Part shown: in pieces, positions 1-7,995 of the stretch
How the letters are laid out: each line of letters begins with the position of its first letter
Position numbering within the stretch: the stretch's first letter is position 1
Assembly: GCF_965118895.1 (NCBI RefSeq)
Contig: NZ_CBCPJJ010000025.1
Coordinates: forward strand, 62,001-126,000
DNA from: Rahnella inusitata_A
GTDB taxonomy: Bacteria; Pseudomonadota; Gammaproteobacteria; Enterobacterales; Enterobacteriaceae
Length of the DNA stretch: 64,000 nt
Direction: 5' to 3'
Translations under genes and position numbers: made by a program
Notes under the pieces: generated by a model
Database searches by the model: none
Seen by the model: only the letters and a program-made list of their open reading frames with translations
Told to the model about the DNA's origin: nothing

Positions 1-345
1 CGTTATCGCCGTAATCTGCGCTACTACGCCGATTATCCGGAGCTGCAGGTCGGCGGACCAACGTATCACTGGGTGCGTGAAGGTATCGACGCCGGGATGC
101 ATATCCTGAAAGAAGCCGAGAAAATCACTACGCCCGTCCTTTTATTGCAGGCAAGCGAAGACCGTGTAGTCGATAACCGGTCTCATCTTGCTTTTTGTCA
201 GGCCATGGCCGTTGCGGGTCACCCTTGTGAAGGGGATAAACCGCTGGTCATTGAAGGCGCGCGCCATGAGATCCTGTTCGAGCGGGACGACCTTCGGGCA
301 CAGGCGCTGGACGCTATCATGCGCTTTTTTGCGCGACAGCATTAA
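1..345 (+). CDS. pldB: Lysophospholipase L2, C-terminal part
   Basis: The reading frame is open from base 1, so the 5' end lies outside the window; 114 residues are visible. It is the C-terminal third of an alpha/beta hydrolase. The strand-turn carrying the likely catalytic Asp (LLLQASEDRVVDNRSH) and the late His (IEGARHEILFE) are both present, the usual order of acid and base in this fold. Identity as PldB, an inner-membrane-associated lysophospholipase, rests on sequence likeness and on yigL following directly, as in E. coli. The downstream gene starts 47 bases later on the same strand, so they are probably co-transcribed. Confidence 0.85.
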   Translation, partial: RYRRNLRYYADYPELQVGGPTYHWVREGIDAGMHILKEAEKITTPVLLLQASEDRVVDNRSHLAFCQAMAVAGHPCEGDKPLVIEGARHEILFERDDLRAQALDAIMRFFARQH

Positions 346-392
346 TCCGCGGTACGCCGCGCACAACTCCATCAGAGGTTAGAACCTACGCT

Positions 393-1196
393 ATGTACCA
401 TGTTGTTGCTTCCGATTTAGATGGCACACTGCTATCACCTGACCATACCCTGAGCCCGTTCGCGAAAGAGACGCTCAAGCTGCTCACGCAGCGCGATGTG
501 CATTTTGTGTTCGCCACCGGGCGTCACCATATCGATGTCGCGCAGATGCGTGACAATCTGGAAATCAGCGCTTATATGATCACCTCGAACGGTGCGCGCG
601 TGCATAACACCGACGGTGAGCTGATTTTCTCCCACAATCTGGACGAAGATATTGCCCGCGATCTGTTCGGCATCATGCACAATAATCCGGATATTTTGAC
701 CAACGTTTACCGTAACGACGACTGGTATATGAACCGTGACCGCGCCGATCAGGACGATTTCTTCCGCGAATCCGTGTTCAAATACAAGCTGTACGAGCCG
801 GGTCTGCTGGAAACCGACGGCATCTGCAAAGTCTATTTCACCTGCGAAGATCACGAGAAACTGCTGCCACTGGAAGAAGCGATCAACGCACGCTGGGGCG
901 ATCGTGTAAACGTCAGCTTCTCGCTGCCGGTCTGTCTGGAAGTCATGGCGGGCGGCGTATCGAAAGGACATGCGCTGGAATACGTGTCGAAACTGATGGG
1001 TTACACGCTGAAAGATTGTATCGCCTTTGGCGATGGTCTCAATGACCTTGAGATGCTGAGCATGGCCGGAAAAGGCTGTCTGATGAGCGGCTCCCTGCCG
1101 CGCCTGAAAGCAGCGATGCCGGATGCGGAAATCATCGGTTCTAACGCCGACGATGCGGTGCCGCATTATCTGCGCAAAATGTATCTGTCGGAATAA
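393..1196 (+). CDS. yigL: HAD-family sugar/pyridoxal phosphate phosphatase YigL
   Basis: 267 residues, the normal length for YigL. Motif I of the HAD superfamily is at the N terminus (SDLDGTLL, nucleophile Asp8 and general acid Asp10). The lysine motif lies in GGVSKGHALE, and the metal-binding motif IV is FGDGLNDLEML near the C terminus. The region between motifs II and III is a Cof-type (class IIB) cap. The E. coli protein hydrolyses phosphosugars and pyridoxal phosphate in the cytoplasm. An AGAGG upstream is rather far from the ATG (about 14 bases). The gene follows pldB as in E. coli, but its usual next neighbour bioP is 27 kb away here. Confidence 0.9.
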   Translation: MYHVVASDLDGTLLSPDHTLSPFAKETLKLLTQRDVHFVFATGRHHIDVAQMRDNLEISAYMITSNGARVHNTDGELIFSHNLDEDIARDLFGIMHNNPDILTNVYRNDDWYMNRDRADQDDFFRESVFKYKLYEPGLLETDGICKVYFTCEDHEKLLPLEEAINARWGDRVNVSFSLPVCLEVMAGGVSKGHALEYVSKLMGYTLKDCIAFGDGLNDLEMLSMAGKGCLMSGSLPRLKAAMPDAEIIGSNADDAVPHYLRKMYLSE

Positions 1197-1228
1197 TTCA
1201 GACTGTGAAGTACGTTGATCAGTAAATG

Positions 1229-1253
1229 AAAAAGGCACCGTTGGTGCCTTTTT
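1229..1253. terminator. Bidirectional terminator between yigL and glpT
   Basis: An 11-bp perfect stem, AAAAAGGCACC / GGTGCCTTTTT, with a 3-base loop (GTT). It has A-run and T-run ends, so it works for both convergent genes. It sits 33 bases after the yigL stop and 24 bases after the glpT stop. Confidence 0.85.
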
Positions 1254-1276
1254 GCTATGTGTCATATCAGTAGGAA

Positions 1277-2629
1277 TCAGGCATTTTTCGCCAGTTGCGC
1301 TTTGTGCTTATTCTCACTGAGCATGGTTAATACCAGCAGCAGAACCGCCAGCACACATCCGGCAATCATCACGATAAAGCCGCCATCCCAGCCGAAGTAA
1401 TCCACGGTGTAACCAACGATGGCACTTGCCGCAACCGAGCCGCCCAGATAACCAAACAATCCGGTAAAGCCCGCCGCCGTACCCGCCGCTTTCTTCGGTG
1501 CCAGTTCCAGAGCATGTAAGCCAATCAGCATTACCGGGCCGTATATCAGGAAGCCAATAGTGATCATACAGGCCATATCAATGCCCGGATTGCCGACCGG
1601 GTTCAGCCAGTAAACAACAGTCGCGATGGTCACCAGCACCATGAAGAACACGCCGGTCGCGCCGCGGTTGCCTTTGAACACTTTGTCAGACATCCAGCCG
1701 CACAGCAGCGTCCCCGGTATACCCGCATATTCATACAGGAAATACGCCCACGAGGATTTATCCAGCGCGAAGTGCTTCACTTCTTTCAGGTAGGTAGGCG
1801 ACCAGTCGAGAATGCCGTAGCGCAGCAGGTAAACAAACACGTTCGCCAGCGCGATGTACCACAGCAGTTTGTTCGGCAAAATGTATTGCATGAAGATCTG
1901 CTTCGCCGTCAGCTCCTGCTCGGCGGATTCTTTCACGTAATCCGGCGGATAATCGTTTTTGTATTCTTCGATAGGCGGCAGACCGCAGGACTGCGGAGTA
2001 TCGCGCATGGTCATGAAGGCAAACACCGCCAGCAGGATCGCGCCGAAAGCGGGCATATACAGCGCCGCATGCCAGTCGTTAAACCACGCCATCCCCAGCA
2101 GGAACAGCAACGGAGGAATGCCGCCGCCGACGTTATGCGCGCAGTTCCACACCGAGACAATTCCGCCGCGCTCCTTCTGTGACCACCAGTGAACCATGGT
2201 GCGTCCGCACGGCGGCCAGCCCATGCCCTGAAACCATCCGCACAGGAACAACAGCACGAACATGATGGCGATGCTGGAGGTTGCCCATGGCACAAAGCCC
2301 ATAAACAACATGACAGCGGCGGCGAGGATCAGGCCCGCAGGCAGGAAGACGCGGGGATTAGAGCGGTCAGAGACCGAGCCCATAATGAATTTCGAGATAC
2401 CGTAAGCGATGGAAATCCCGGAAAGCGCAAAACCCAGATCGCCGCGCGAAAAGCCCTGGTCGATGAGATAAGGCATGGCCAGTGCGAAGTTTTTGCGCAC
2501 CAGATAGTAAGCCGCGTAACCGAAGAAAATCCCCATGAAGATTTGCCAGCGGAGACGGCGGTAGAGCGGATCGACGTGGCTTTCATCCACGGGCGCTTTG
2601 TGTGGCGCGGGTTTGAAGATACTGAGCAT
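1277..2629 (-). CDS. glpT: Glycerol-3-phosphate:phosphate antiporter GlpT
   Basis: A 450-residue MFS transporter with 12 membrane segments, nearly collinear with E. coli GlpT. The substrate-binding Arg45 (YYLVRKNF), the His in WNCAHNVGGG and the second Arg in LLRYGILDW are all present. It imports glycerol 3-phosphate in exchange for inorganic phosphate across the inner membrane, and is also the route for fosfomycin uptake. The start at 2629 is chosen because the family begins MLSIFKPAPHK and GGAGG precedes it at good spacing; an upstream in-frame ATG at 2647 contains that Shine-Dalgarno. No glpQ follows and no glpACB diverges, unlike E. coli. A GlpR-type operator lies upstream. Confidence 0.95.
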   Translation of the reverse strand: MLSIFKPAPHKAPVDESHVDPLYRRLRWQIFMGIFFGYAAYYLVRKNFALAMPYLIDQGFSRGDLGFALSGISIAYGISKFIMGSVSDRSNPRVFLPAGLILAAAVMLFMGFVPWATSSIAIMFVLLFLCGWFQGMGWPPCGRTMVHWWSQKERGGIVSVWNCAHNVGGGIPPLLFLLGMAWFNDWHAALYMPAFGAILLAVFAFMTMRDTPQSCGLPPIEEYKNDYPPDYVKESAEQELTAKQIFMQYILPNKLLWYIALANVFVYLLRYGILDWSPTYLKEVKHFALDKSSWAYFLYEYAGIPGTLLCGWMSDKVFKGNRGATGVFFMVLVTIATVVYWLNPVGNPGIDMACMITIGFLIYGPVMLIGLHALELAPKKAAGTAAGFTGLFGYLGGSVAASAIVGYTVDYFGWDGGFIVMIAGCVLAVLLLVLTMLSENKHKAQLAKNA

Positions 2630-2694
2630 ACATGCCTCCAATGGCATAAATCAGGTCTGACTCATCATGAGCCACTGACAAAGGGCAGTGCCGT

Positions 2695-2714
2695 TATGTT
2701 CCAAAACGAACATC
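2695..2714 (-). promoter_or_regulatory. GlpR operator upstream of glpT
   Basis: TATGTTCCAAAACGAACATC closely matches the GlpR operator consensus WATGTTCGWTAWCGAACATW, with intact ATGTTC and GAACAT half-sites. It lies 66-85 bases upstream of the glpT ATG. A lone TGTGA at 2742-2746 could be half of a CRP site but lacks a good partner half. Confidence 0.75.
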
Positions 2715-2749
2715 ATGCTAACGGGCAGAGCGCCTATGAACTGTGATAG

Positions 2750-2970
2750 ATGACAGAATTGTTACAGTTTTATGACTAAGGAGGCGGATTTTGCGATATT
2801 GAGTAACAAAATGAAACGTCAGAAGGGCGGAATCTGTGGTTGAATCACATTTTTGATGGGTATCCCGGCCGTTAACGTGATCGCGCGCGTTTCCCTTCGA
2901 ATGTGAGCGAAAAAACCCATTTTAACGGTGTGGGCAACGCGTTGAGGTGCCAAACCTGGCAGATCAGCAA
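2750..2970. other. Intergenic region between glpT and dcrB without a gene
   Basis: Between the glpT promoter region and the dcrB terminator I see no convincing reading frame, RNA or repeat. The two genes point the same way (minus), so this stretch separates dcrB's upstream neighbour from the glpT promoter and probably holds only regulatory or spacer DNA. Confidence 0.4.
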
Positions 2971-2971
2971 C

Positions 2972-2995
2972 AAAAAAGCGGAGCCAAAGCTCCGC
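2972..2995 (-). terminator. Intrinsic terminator-like hairpin between glpT and dcrB
   Basis: On the minus strand the stem GCGGAGC / GCTCCGC with a 4-base loop is followed by six T (2977-2972). It starts 26 bases past the dcrB stop codon, the right place for dcrB termination. Confidence 0.8.
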
Positions 2996-3020
2996 CTGAG
3001 AGTGCCGCTGAAAGCAAAAA

Positions 3021-3578
3021 TTACTGAACTTTCAGGGTATTAATAATAGCTTCAGCATCCGCCTGCGCCTGTTGCTGATTGTCAGCCGGCAGGGTAATTT
3101 GCAGCGTCAGCAGATGGCTGTCTACTTTGCCCAGCACGATAGACGAATAAGCTTTCTGACCGGCAGAGGTGATCACGCTGTCGTACTGTTGCATCGTCTG
3201 GCCGTTAACCTGAATCGATTTGTTCGTCACGACTTGCAGGTTGGTATCGCGGGCTTTTTGCTGATCCTGCAAACGGGCAGTCAGCGTTTCCAGTGATTCG
3301 GTAGTGTTATCTCCGAGGATCACAATCACCGCTTTCTGACCTGTGCTGTCGGCGTACACGTGCATATTGTTTGCCTGAGTGCCCAGCTTACCGCTCTGGT
3401 CGCTCATTCCCTGCGGCAGGGAGAAGGTGACTTTTCCATCCAGCAGGCTGACTGGCGCGGTGGTTGTCGCCGCGGCTGCTGCTTTATCCGCTGCCGGAGC
3501 GTCAGTAGTTTTACCGTCACACGCCGCCAGACCGGCGACCAGTACTGCCATTCCCATCATTTTAGCGAAGTTACGCAT
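3021..3578 (-). CDS. dcrB: Inner-membrane lipoprotein DcrB
   Basis: 185 residues, the same length as E. coli DcrB and alike throughout (for example LGTQANNMHV, QKAVIVI and QITLPAD). It has a lipoprotein signal peptide with lipobox LAAC, lipidated Cys at position 20. The next residue is Asp, the classic signal that keeps a lipoprotein in the inner membrane. After a low-complexity Ala/Thr linker comes the DcrB/DUF1795-type fold. The E. coli protein is needed for phage C1/C6 adsorption or DNA entry, and has been linked to envelope lipoprotein maturation. Neighbour yhhQ is as in E. coli. Confidence 0.92.
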   Translation of the reverse strand: MRNFAKMMGMAVLVAGLAACDGKTTDAPAADKAAAAATTTAPVSLLDGKVTFSLPQGMSDQSGKLGTQANNMHVYADSTGQKAVIVILGDNTTESLETLTARLQDQQKARDTNLQVVTNKSIQVNGQTMQQYDSVITSAGQKAYSSIVLGKVDSHLLTLQITLPADNQQQAQADAEAIINTLKVQ

Positions 3579-3704
3579 CGGTCTTCCTTAAGTGGCCTGT
3601 TTATCAGGCTTAGATGTTGACTTAACGGTCTTATGGCAACCTATTCACGCCGCAAATGCAAGTCAGATTATGGCGCGATTTTTGTTTTGGGGAAGGCGGA
3701 TCTG

Positions 3705-3724
3705 AAAAGGGGCGAAAGCCCCTT
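3705..3724 (-). terminator. Terminator after yhhQ
   Basis: Stem AAGGGGC / GCCCCTT with a GAAA tetraloop, immediately after the yhhQ stop. On the minus strand it is followed by only a short T-run, so it is a modest terminator, possibly allowing read-through into dcrB. Confidence 0.6.
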
Positions 3725-3732
3725 GTTAGCCG

Positions 3733-4404
3733 CTAGTGCGCACGCATGGCCGACGGAGTGTGATTTCCCTGAGCGGACAGACGCTTAAGCAGCATGTTCA
3801 GCAGCACGCCGTACATCGGCAGGAAGAACACCAGACAGATCAGCACTTTGAACGTGTAATCCACCAGCGCGATTTCCACCCAGTGTTCGGCCATAAAAGC
3901 ATCGGTGCTTTTGTAGAACGCGATGAAGAAGAACGACAGCGTATCGCTGATATTTCCCAGGAACATCGAGGCGACCGGTGCTATCCACCAGCGGCGGTTC
4001 TGGCGCAGGCGGTTGAAGACGTGAACGTCGAGAATTTGCCCCAGCACATACGCCATGAAGCTTGCGGTCGCGATGCGTGCCACCATGATGTTCAGGCTGC
4101 CGAGTGCGCCGACGCCCTGCCACTTCGCTTCAAAGAACAGGGCGGAAATCACGTAGGAAATAGCCAGTGCAGGTACCATCACGGAAAGAATAATCCGTCG
4201 CGCCAGCGGTGCGCCGAAAATTCGCACGGTCAGATCGGTGGCCAGAAAAATAAACGGAAATGTGAATGCGCCCCAGGTGGTGTGGAAACCAAAAATGGAG
4301 ACGGGTAACTGAACCAGATAGTTACTGGAGGTAATGATGGCGATGTGAAAAAGCGATAGCCATATCAACGCGGAAAACCGCTGTTGAGCAGTAAAGGAAT
4401 ACAT
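3733..4404 (-). CDS. yhhQ: Queuosine precursor (preQ0/preQ1) transporter YhhQ
   Basis: 223 residues with about six membrane segments, VUT family (COG1738). Highly similar to E. coli YhhQ across FHTTWGAFTFPFIFLATDLTVRIFGAPLARR-type segments (cited here in parts only). It takes up 7-cyano- and 7-aminomethyl-deazaguanine for queuosine tRNA modification, and sits in the inner membrane. The start at 4404 has Shine-Dalgarno AAAAAGG seven bases upstream. That same AAGG forms part of a riboswitch-like pseudoknot (see next feature), which supports both the start and the function. Confidence 0.93.
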   Translation of the reverse strand: MYSFTAQQRFSALIWLSLFHIAIITSSNYLVQLPVSIFGFHTTWGAFTFPFIFLATDLTVRIFGAPLARRIILSVMVPALAISYVISALFFEAKWQGVGALGSLNIMVARIATASFMAYVLGQILDVHVFNRLRQNRRWWIAPVASMFLGNISDTLSFFFIAFYKSTDAFMAEHWVEIALVDYTFKVLICLVFFLPMYGVLLNMLLKRLSAQGNHTPSAMRAH

Positions 4405-4410
4405 GATGTG

Positions 4411-4443
4411 ACCTTTTTAGTGAATTGGGGTGAGGGAACCCAA
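4411..4443 (-). promoter_or_regulatory. Candidate preQ1-I riboswitch in the yhhQ leader
   Basis: Read on the minus strand from 4443 to 4411, the leader is UUGGG-UUC-CCU-CA-C-CCCAA-UUCACUAAAA-AGG-U. P1 pairs UUGGG (4443-4439) with CCCAA (4429-4425). Loop 1 begins with the conserved UUC. The C at 4430 just before the 3' P1 strand occupies the position that recognises preQ1. An A-rich tail leads to AGG (4414-4412), which can pair with CCU (4435-4433) to close the H-type pseudoknot. That AGG is the yhhQ Shine-Dalgarno, so ligand binding would block translation. The layout closely parallels the Thermoanaerobacter tengcongensis aptamer. Confidence 0.72.
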
Positions 4444-4490
4444 GAGTGTCTTTTCTTTCACACCGGTATTTCTGGTGCGGCGCGCATAGT

Positions 4491-4551
4491 ATCTGTTGCG
4501 CACCGTTTGCGCAACAGATCCGGTGGTTAATTATAGCGCAACGGTTTGCGC
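4491..4551. repeat. Cluster of TTGCGCA palindromes in the yhhQ-tusA divergent region
   Basis: A perfect 12-bp inverted repeat, ATCTGTTGCGCA (4491-4502) and TGCGCAACAGAT (4508-4519), has a 5-base spacer. It is followed by a second perfect inverted repeat GCGCAA (4536-4541) / TTGCGC (4546-4551). The shared core is TGCGCAA. It lies between two divergent genes and upstream of the yhhQ riboswitch, so it may be an operator array or a structured leader. No known regulator is assigned. Confidence 0.6.
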
Positions 4552-4635
4552 AGGTTGCGTGAGAAAACTAGCGGGTTAAACTGTGGCCCATTACCGTACA
4601 ATCGCGCATTGCCGCTGAAAATGTTGAGAAACGAA

Positions 4636-4899
4636 ATGACCGATCCCTTTATCAACCCGGACCATCAGCTTGATGCACTGGGCCTGCGTTGCCCGGAACC
4701 TGTAATGATGGTTCGTAAAGCAGTACGCACCATGAAAGACGGTGAAACATTGCTGATCGTCGCCGATGATCCGGCAACCACCCGCGATATTCCTGGCTTC
4801 TGCCGCTTTATGGAACACACGTTGTTAGCGTCTGATACCGACAGCCTGCCTTACCGTTATCTGCTGTGCAAAGGGCGGATCAGCGAGACCCGCCCGTAA
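4636..4899 (+). CDS. tusA: Sulfur carrier protein TusA
   Basis: 87 residues starting MTDPF; the upstream in-frame extension to 4546 is rejected because the family begins a few residues before the LDALGLRCPEP motif. The sulfur-carrying Cys19 is in that motif, followed by the SirA-like fold ending PYRYLLCKG. TusA accepts persulfide sulfur from IscS and passes it through TusBCD/TusE to MnmA for 2-thiouridine in tRNA; it also feeds molybdenum cofactor synthesis. The Shine-Dalgarno (GAGAAACG) is weak. It converges with zntA with only three bases between stops, as in E. coli synteny. Confidence 0.92.
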   Translation: MTDPFINPDHQLDALGLRCPEPVMMVRKAVRTMKDGETLLIVADDPATTRDIPGFCRFMEHTLLASDTDSLPYRYLLCKGRISETRP

Positions 4900-4902
4900 T
4901 CC

Positions 4903-7245
4903 TCAGCGCGATTTATTGCGCAACAGTCTCAGGGCGTTGGCAGTGACGAGTGCCGTTGCGCCCGAATCTGCCAGCACCGCCAGCCACAGGCCGGTCAGCC
5001 CCATAATGGTGGTGACCAGAAAAATTGCCTTCAGCCCCAGCGCGATGGTGATGTTCTGACGGATGTTCGCCCGCGTGGCGCGCGACAGGCTGATCATCTG
5101 CGCCAGTCCGCTCAGGCGGTTGTGCGTCAGCGCAGCATCGGCGGTTTCCAGCGCCACGTCGGTGCCGCTGCCCATCGCAATTCCGATTGTTGCGGCTTTC
5201 ATCGCCGGCGCATCGTTGATGCCGTCGCCGACCATCGCCACCGGTTTCACAGCGTTCAGCTCAGTGACCGCAGAGACTTTATCGGCAGGCAATAAACCGG
5301 CACGAAAATCGATGCCCAGCCGGTCAGCAATAGTTTTGGCCGCACGCGGATTATCGCCGGTCAGCATCACTGCCGATACGCCGAGCGCTTTCAGACTGCG
5401 CAACGCGTCGATGGCATCATCGCGCAGGCGATCCTGCATCGCGACCAGACCGATAGCCTGCGCGTCCTGCATCACCACGACCACAGTTTTACCGGCGGAT
5501 TCCCACCCGGCGATTTGCGTTGTGGCGTCCGCACTCAGCGCGCTTTCTTCCACGTGTTTCGGTGCCAGCACCTGAATCTTTCTGCCAGAGACAATCCCTT
5601 CCACGCCGGAACCCGCCAGTGCCCGGCGATCCTGTGCGGTAATTGGCAGCGGATTATGGGCTTTCGCGCGGGCTAAAATCGCCTGAGCCAGCGGGTGATG
5701 TGAACCTTCTTCGACCGCAGCGGCGAGGCTTAGCACTTCGCCTTCGCTGGCGCCGTTCAGCACCAACACGTCGGTGACCTCCGGTTTACCTTCGGTGAGC
5801 GTGCCGGTTTTATCCAGCGCCACAGTTTCGATCAGCGCCAGCTGTTCCAGCGCTGCACCGCCTTTGATTAACGCACCCTGACGCGTGGCTGCCGCCAGTC
5901 CGGACGTAATCGCCGCAGGCGTCGAAATCACCAGCGCACACGGGCAGCCGATCAGCAGTAACGTCAGGCCACGATAAATCCATGTTTCCCACGAAAGCCC
6001 CATCGCCAGCGGCGGAATGATAATGACCAGCAGCGAAAGCAGCATGATAATCGGGGTGTAGTAACGGCTGAAGGTATCGAGGAAACGCTCGATCGGCGCG
6101 CGGCGCTCGTCGGCTTCTTCGATCAGTTGCAGAATACGGTCAATAGCGCTGTTGCCGGGTGCGGAGGCGACTTCCAGACGAGCCAGACGATCGACGCACA
6201 GGCTGCCCGCAGGGACTTTTTCGCCAGGCTGGCGCTCAACGGGCACCGATTCTCCGGTCAGCGCGCTTTCATCAAAACTGGCGGCGCTGTGCAAAATCGC
6301 ATCGGCAGGCAGACGCCCTCCGGCGGCGATTTCAATAATATCGCCGGGACGCAGACTGGCGACCGGCACGGATTCGGTTTTGCCATCAATGACCCGTACG
6401 GCGGTGTCCGGAATCAGCGCCATCAGTGCTTTCACCCCGCTGCGCGCGCGACTGGCGGCAAAGGATTCGAGGCGTTCACCGATCATAAACAGCAGCAATA
6501 CCATCGCAGCTTCAGCGGTGGCGCCGATAAACAGCGCACCCAGCGCGGCGATGCTCATCAGCGTTTCGATGGCAAAAGGCGAACCGGAACGTGTCTGGCG
6601 GATCGCCTGACGCAACACTGGCCACAGGCCGACCAGCGTGGTGGCGATAAACGCCATTTCACCGGCCTGCGGATTGAAAATATCGAGGATCCAGCTCAGT
6701 AACATCAGCGTGGAAAGGGCGATCAGCGGCATATACTCTTTGAGCCGGGACGCTTCCTGCGCGGGGGCGTTCTGAGTTTTATCGAGAGATTGCAGGGTAA
6801 AACCTGCGCCGGTGACGGCACGCAGAACGTTTTGCGAAATATCATAACTGGCGTCAATCACCAGTTTTTCGGTGGCGAACAGCACTTTGGCGCGACTGAC
6901 GCCGTTCAGGCCTGATACGGCATTTTCGATTTTACGGGCGCAAGCCGGGCAATCCATTCCCTCGACACGCCAGCTGTATTGCTGGTTGCCGGAAAGCGGC
7001 GCGCTGGGATCATCTTCACCCGGCGAGCCTTCCGCTGTACCGTCGGCTGCAGTGTGTGAGTGTTCACTTGTTTTTGGTGCGCAGCAGCTTTCGGCGACGG
7101 CAGCCCGGGGGGCATTGTCGCTGCAACAGCTGGCAGGATGCGCAGCTGCTGGCGCAACGGCGCTGATTTTATTGATGTGAAGTCCGGGCGCACGTTTACC
7201 CTGACAACCGCACTGACAGGCGGTGTTTTTTTGACATTGAATCAT
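4903..7245 (-). CDS. zntA: Zn(II)/Cd(II)/Pb(II)-exporting P1B-type ATPase ZntA
   Basis: 780 residues. An N-terminal Cys/His-rich leader (Cys4, 10, 12, 14, 40, 41, 54, 55) precedes one heavy-metal-associated domain with GMDCPACA (Cys99, Cys102). The membrane metal site CPC is near residue 433 and the phosphorylation motif DKTGT near 476, followed by TGDNP and GDGINDAPA. This is the classic zinc-pump architecture; the enzyme exports excess zinc, cadmium or lead across the inner membrane with ATP. The start has GGAGG at good spacing. The longer CxC- and CC-rich leader, compared with the single CCCDGAC of E. coli, may bind extra metal. A ZntR-type promoter lies upstream. Confidence 0.96.
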   Translation of the reverse strand: MIQCQKNTACQCGCQGKRAPGLHINKISAVAPAAAHPASCCSDNAPRAAVAESCCAPKTSEHSHTAADGTAEGSPGEDDPSAPLSGNQQYSWRVEGMDCPACARKIENAVSGLNGVSRAKVLFATEKLVIDASYDISQNVLRAVTGAGFTLQSLDKTQNAPAQEASRLKEYMPLIALSTLMLLSWILDIFNPQAGEMAFIATTLVGLWPVLRQAIRQTRSGSPFAIETLMSIAALGALFIGATAEAAMVLLLFMIGERLESFAASRARSGVKALMALIPDTAVRVIDGKTESVPVASLRPGDIIEIAAGGRLPADAILHSAASFDESALTGESVPVERQPGEKVPAGSLCVDRLARLEVASAPGNSAIDRILQLIEEADERRAPIERFLDTFSRYYTPIIMLLSLLVIIIPPLAMGLSWETWIYRGLTLLLIGCPCALVISTPAAITSGLAAATRQGALIKGGAALEQLALIETVALDKTGTLTEGKPEVTDVLVLNGASEGEVLSLAAAVEEGSHHPLAQAILARAKAHNPLPITAQDRRALAGSGVEGIVSGRKIQVLAPKHVEESALSADATTQIAGWESAGKTVVVVMQDAQAIGLVAMQDRLRDDAIDALRSLKALGVSAVMLTGDNPRAAKTIADRLGIDFRAGLLPADKVSAVTELNAVKPVAMVGDGINDAPAMKAATIGIAMGSGTDVALETADAALTHNRLSGLAQMISLSRATRANIRQNITIALGLKAIFLVTTIMGLTGLWLAVLADSGATALVTANALRLLRNKSR

Positions 7246-7281
7246 ACTGCCTCCGGGATGAAACCGAATGAGATTACAGGC

Positions 7282-7313
7282 AGTTTAAACGTTGGAGTAG
7301 ACTCCAGGGTCAA
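7282..7313 (-). promoter_or_regulatory. ZntR (MerR-family) promoter of zntA
   Basis: On the minus strand: -35 TTGACC (7313-7308), a 20-base spacer CTGGAGTCTACTCCAACGTT, then -10 TAAACT (7287-7282). The over-long spacer with an internal dyad (TGGAGT/ACTCCA) is the hallmark of MerR-type activation. It matches the E. coli zntA promoter almost base for base around CTGGAGTC-ACTCCA. Confidence 0.88.
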
Positions 7314-7368
7314 GCGATATTTGAGAGGGCGGAACCGGACGGTTCCGCCGCAGGGATTTCAATACAGA

Positions 7369-7995
7369 TTACAAATAGAGTGATCGCACAATCAGGAAAT
7401 GGCCGCCGAAATAGCAGGCAGCCACCAGCGCATCGGCGACGCGGAACTTGAATCGGTAGCGGCTGAGCAACCAGAAAATATTGCCCAGCAGAAGCAGCAC
7501 GGTACCGCAGAACAGCGAAAAGGCCATGTCGGTGCTGCGCGCAAAATACTGTTCTCCCGCCAGCCAGACCATCAGCAGTGTCATCGCGATGTAAGTGGTT
7601 ACTGCCCATTTAAGCTCGGCCAGCCTTGACCAAATAACCGCCAGCAGCAGTGCGCCAATGACCAGTAACGCCAGCGGTAGCGGCCAGAAAAAGGTGATCG
7701 TCATCTGGCTGGCGAAACTGAGCGTATACAGCAGATGCGAAAGGAAGAACGCGCCAAGGGCGTACATAAACCGCTCTTCCGGCAACAGCAGAAGGCCATC
7801 GGCCACCAGTGTCGCCGCCAGACCCAACAGGATCAGATAGCTGTACACATTGAGCGTCGGTGCCTGCCAGGCGAGTAAGAGCAGCAGTAATAAGGTGACA
7901 GGTTTGAAGACCCAGCGCTGCCAGCGCAGGCCGCGGTAGCTGGCATCAACGAACAACCAGCCAGAGAAAAATACTGCGAGGAATGGCCAACTCAT
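7369..7995 (-). CDS. yhhN: Lysoplasmalogenase-like membrane protein YhhN
   Basis: 208 residues, almost entirely hydrophobic, with about eight predicted membrane segments. This fits the YhhN/TMEM86 family, whose animal members hydrolyse the vinyl-ether bond of lysoplasmalogens; the bacterial role is not established. Shine-Dalgarno AAGGATAAACA supports the ATG at 7995. It sits between zntA and yhhM as in E. coli, on the same strand as zntA but with zntA's own promoter in between. Confidence 0.85.
   Translation of the reverse strand: MSWPFLAVFFSGWLFVDASYRGLRWQRWVFKPVTLLLLLLLAWQAPTLNVYSYLILLGLAATLVADGLLLLPEERFMYALGAFFLSHLLYTLSFASQMTITFFWPLPLALLVIGALLLAVIWSRLAELKWAVTTYIAMTLLMVWLAGEQYFARSTDMAFSLFCGTVLLLLGNIFWLLSRYRFKFRVADALVAACYFGGHFLIVRSLYL

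Noticed and set aside
435..1265. Long open frame on the minus strand opposite yigL
   Set aside because: It mirrors codon bias of yigL, has no family likeness and no ribosome site; antisense shadow.
2742..2757. CRP site upstream of glpT
   Set aside because: Only the TGTGA half matches; the second half (ACAGA) is poor.
7310..7609. Second frame within the yhhN region on the minus strand
   Set aside because: Out-of-frame reading of yhhN that also covers the zntA promoter; no support.
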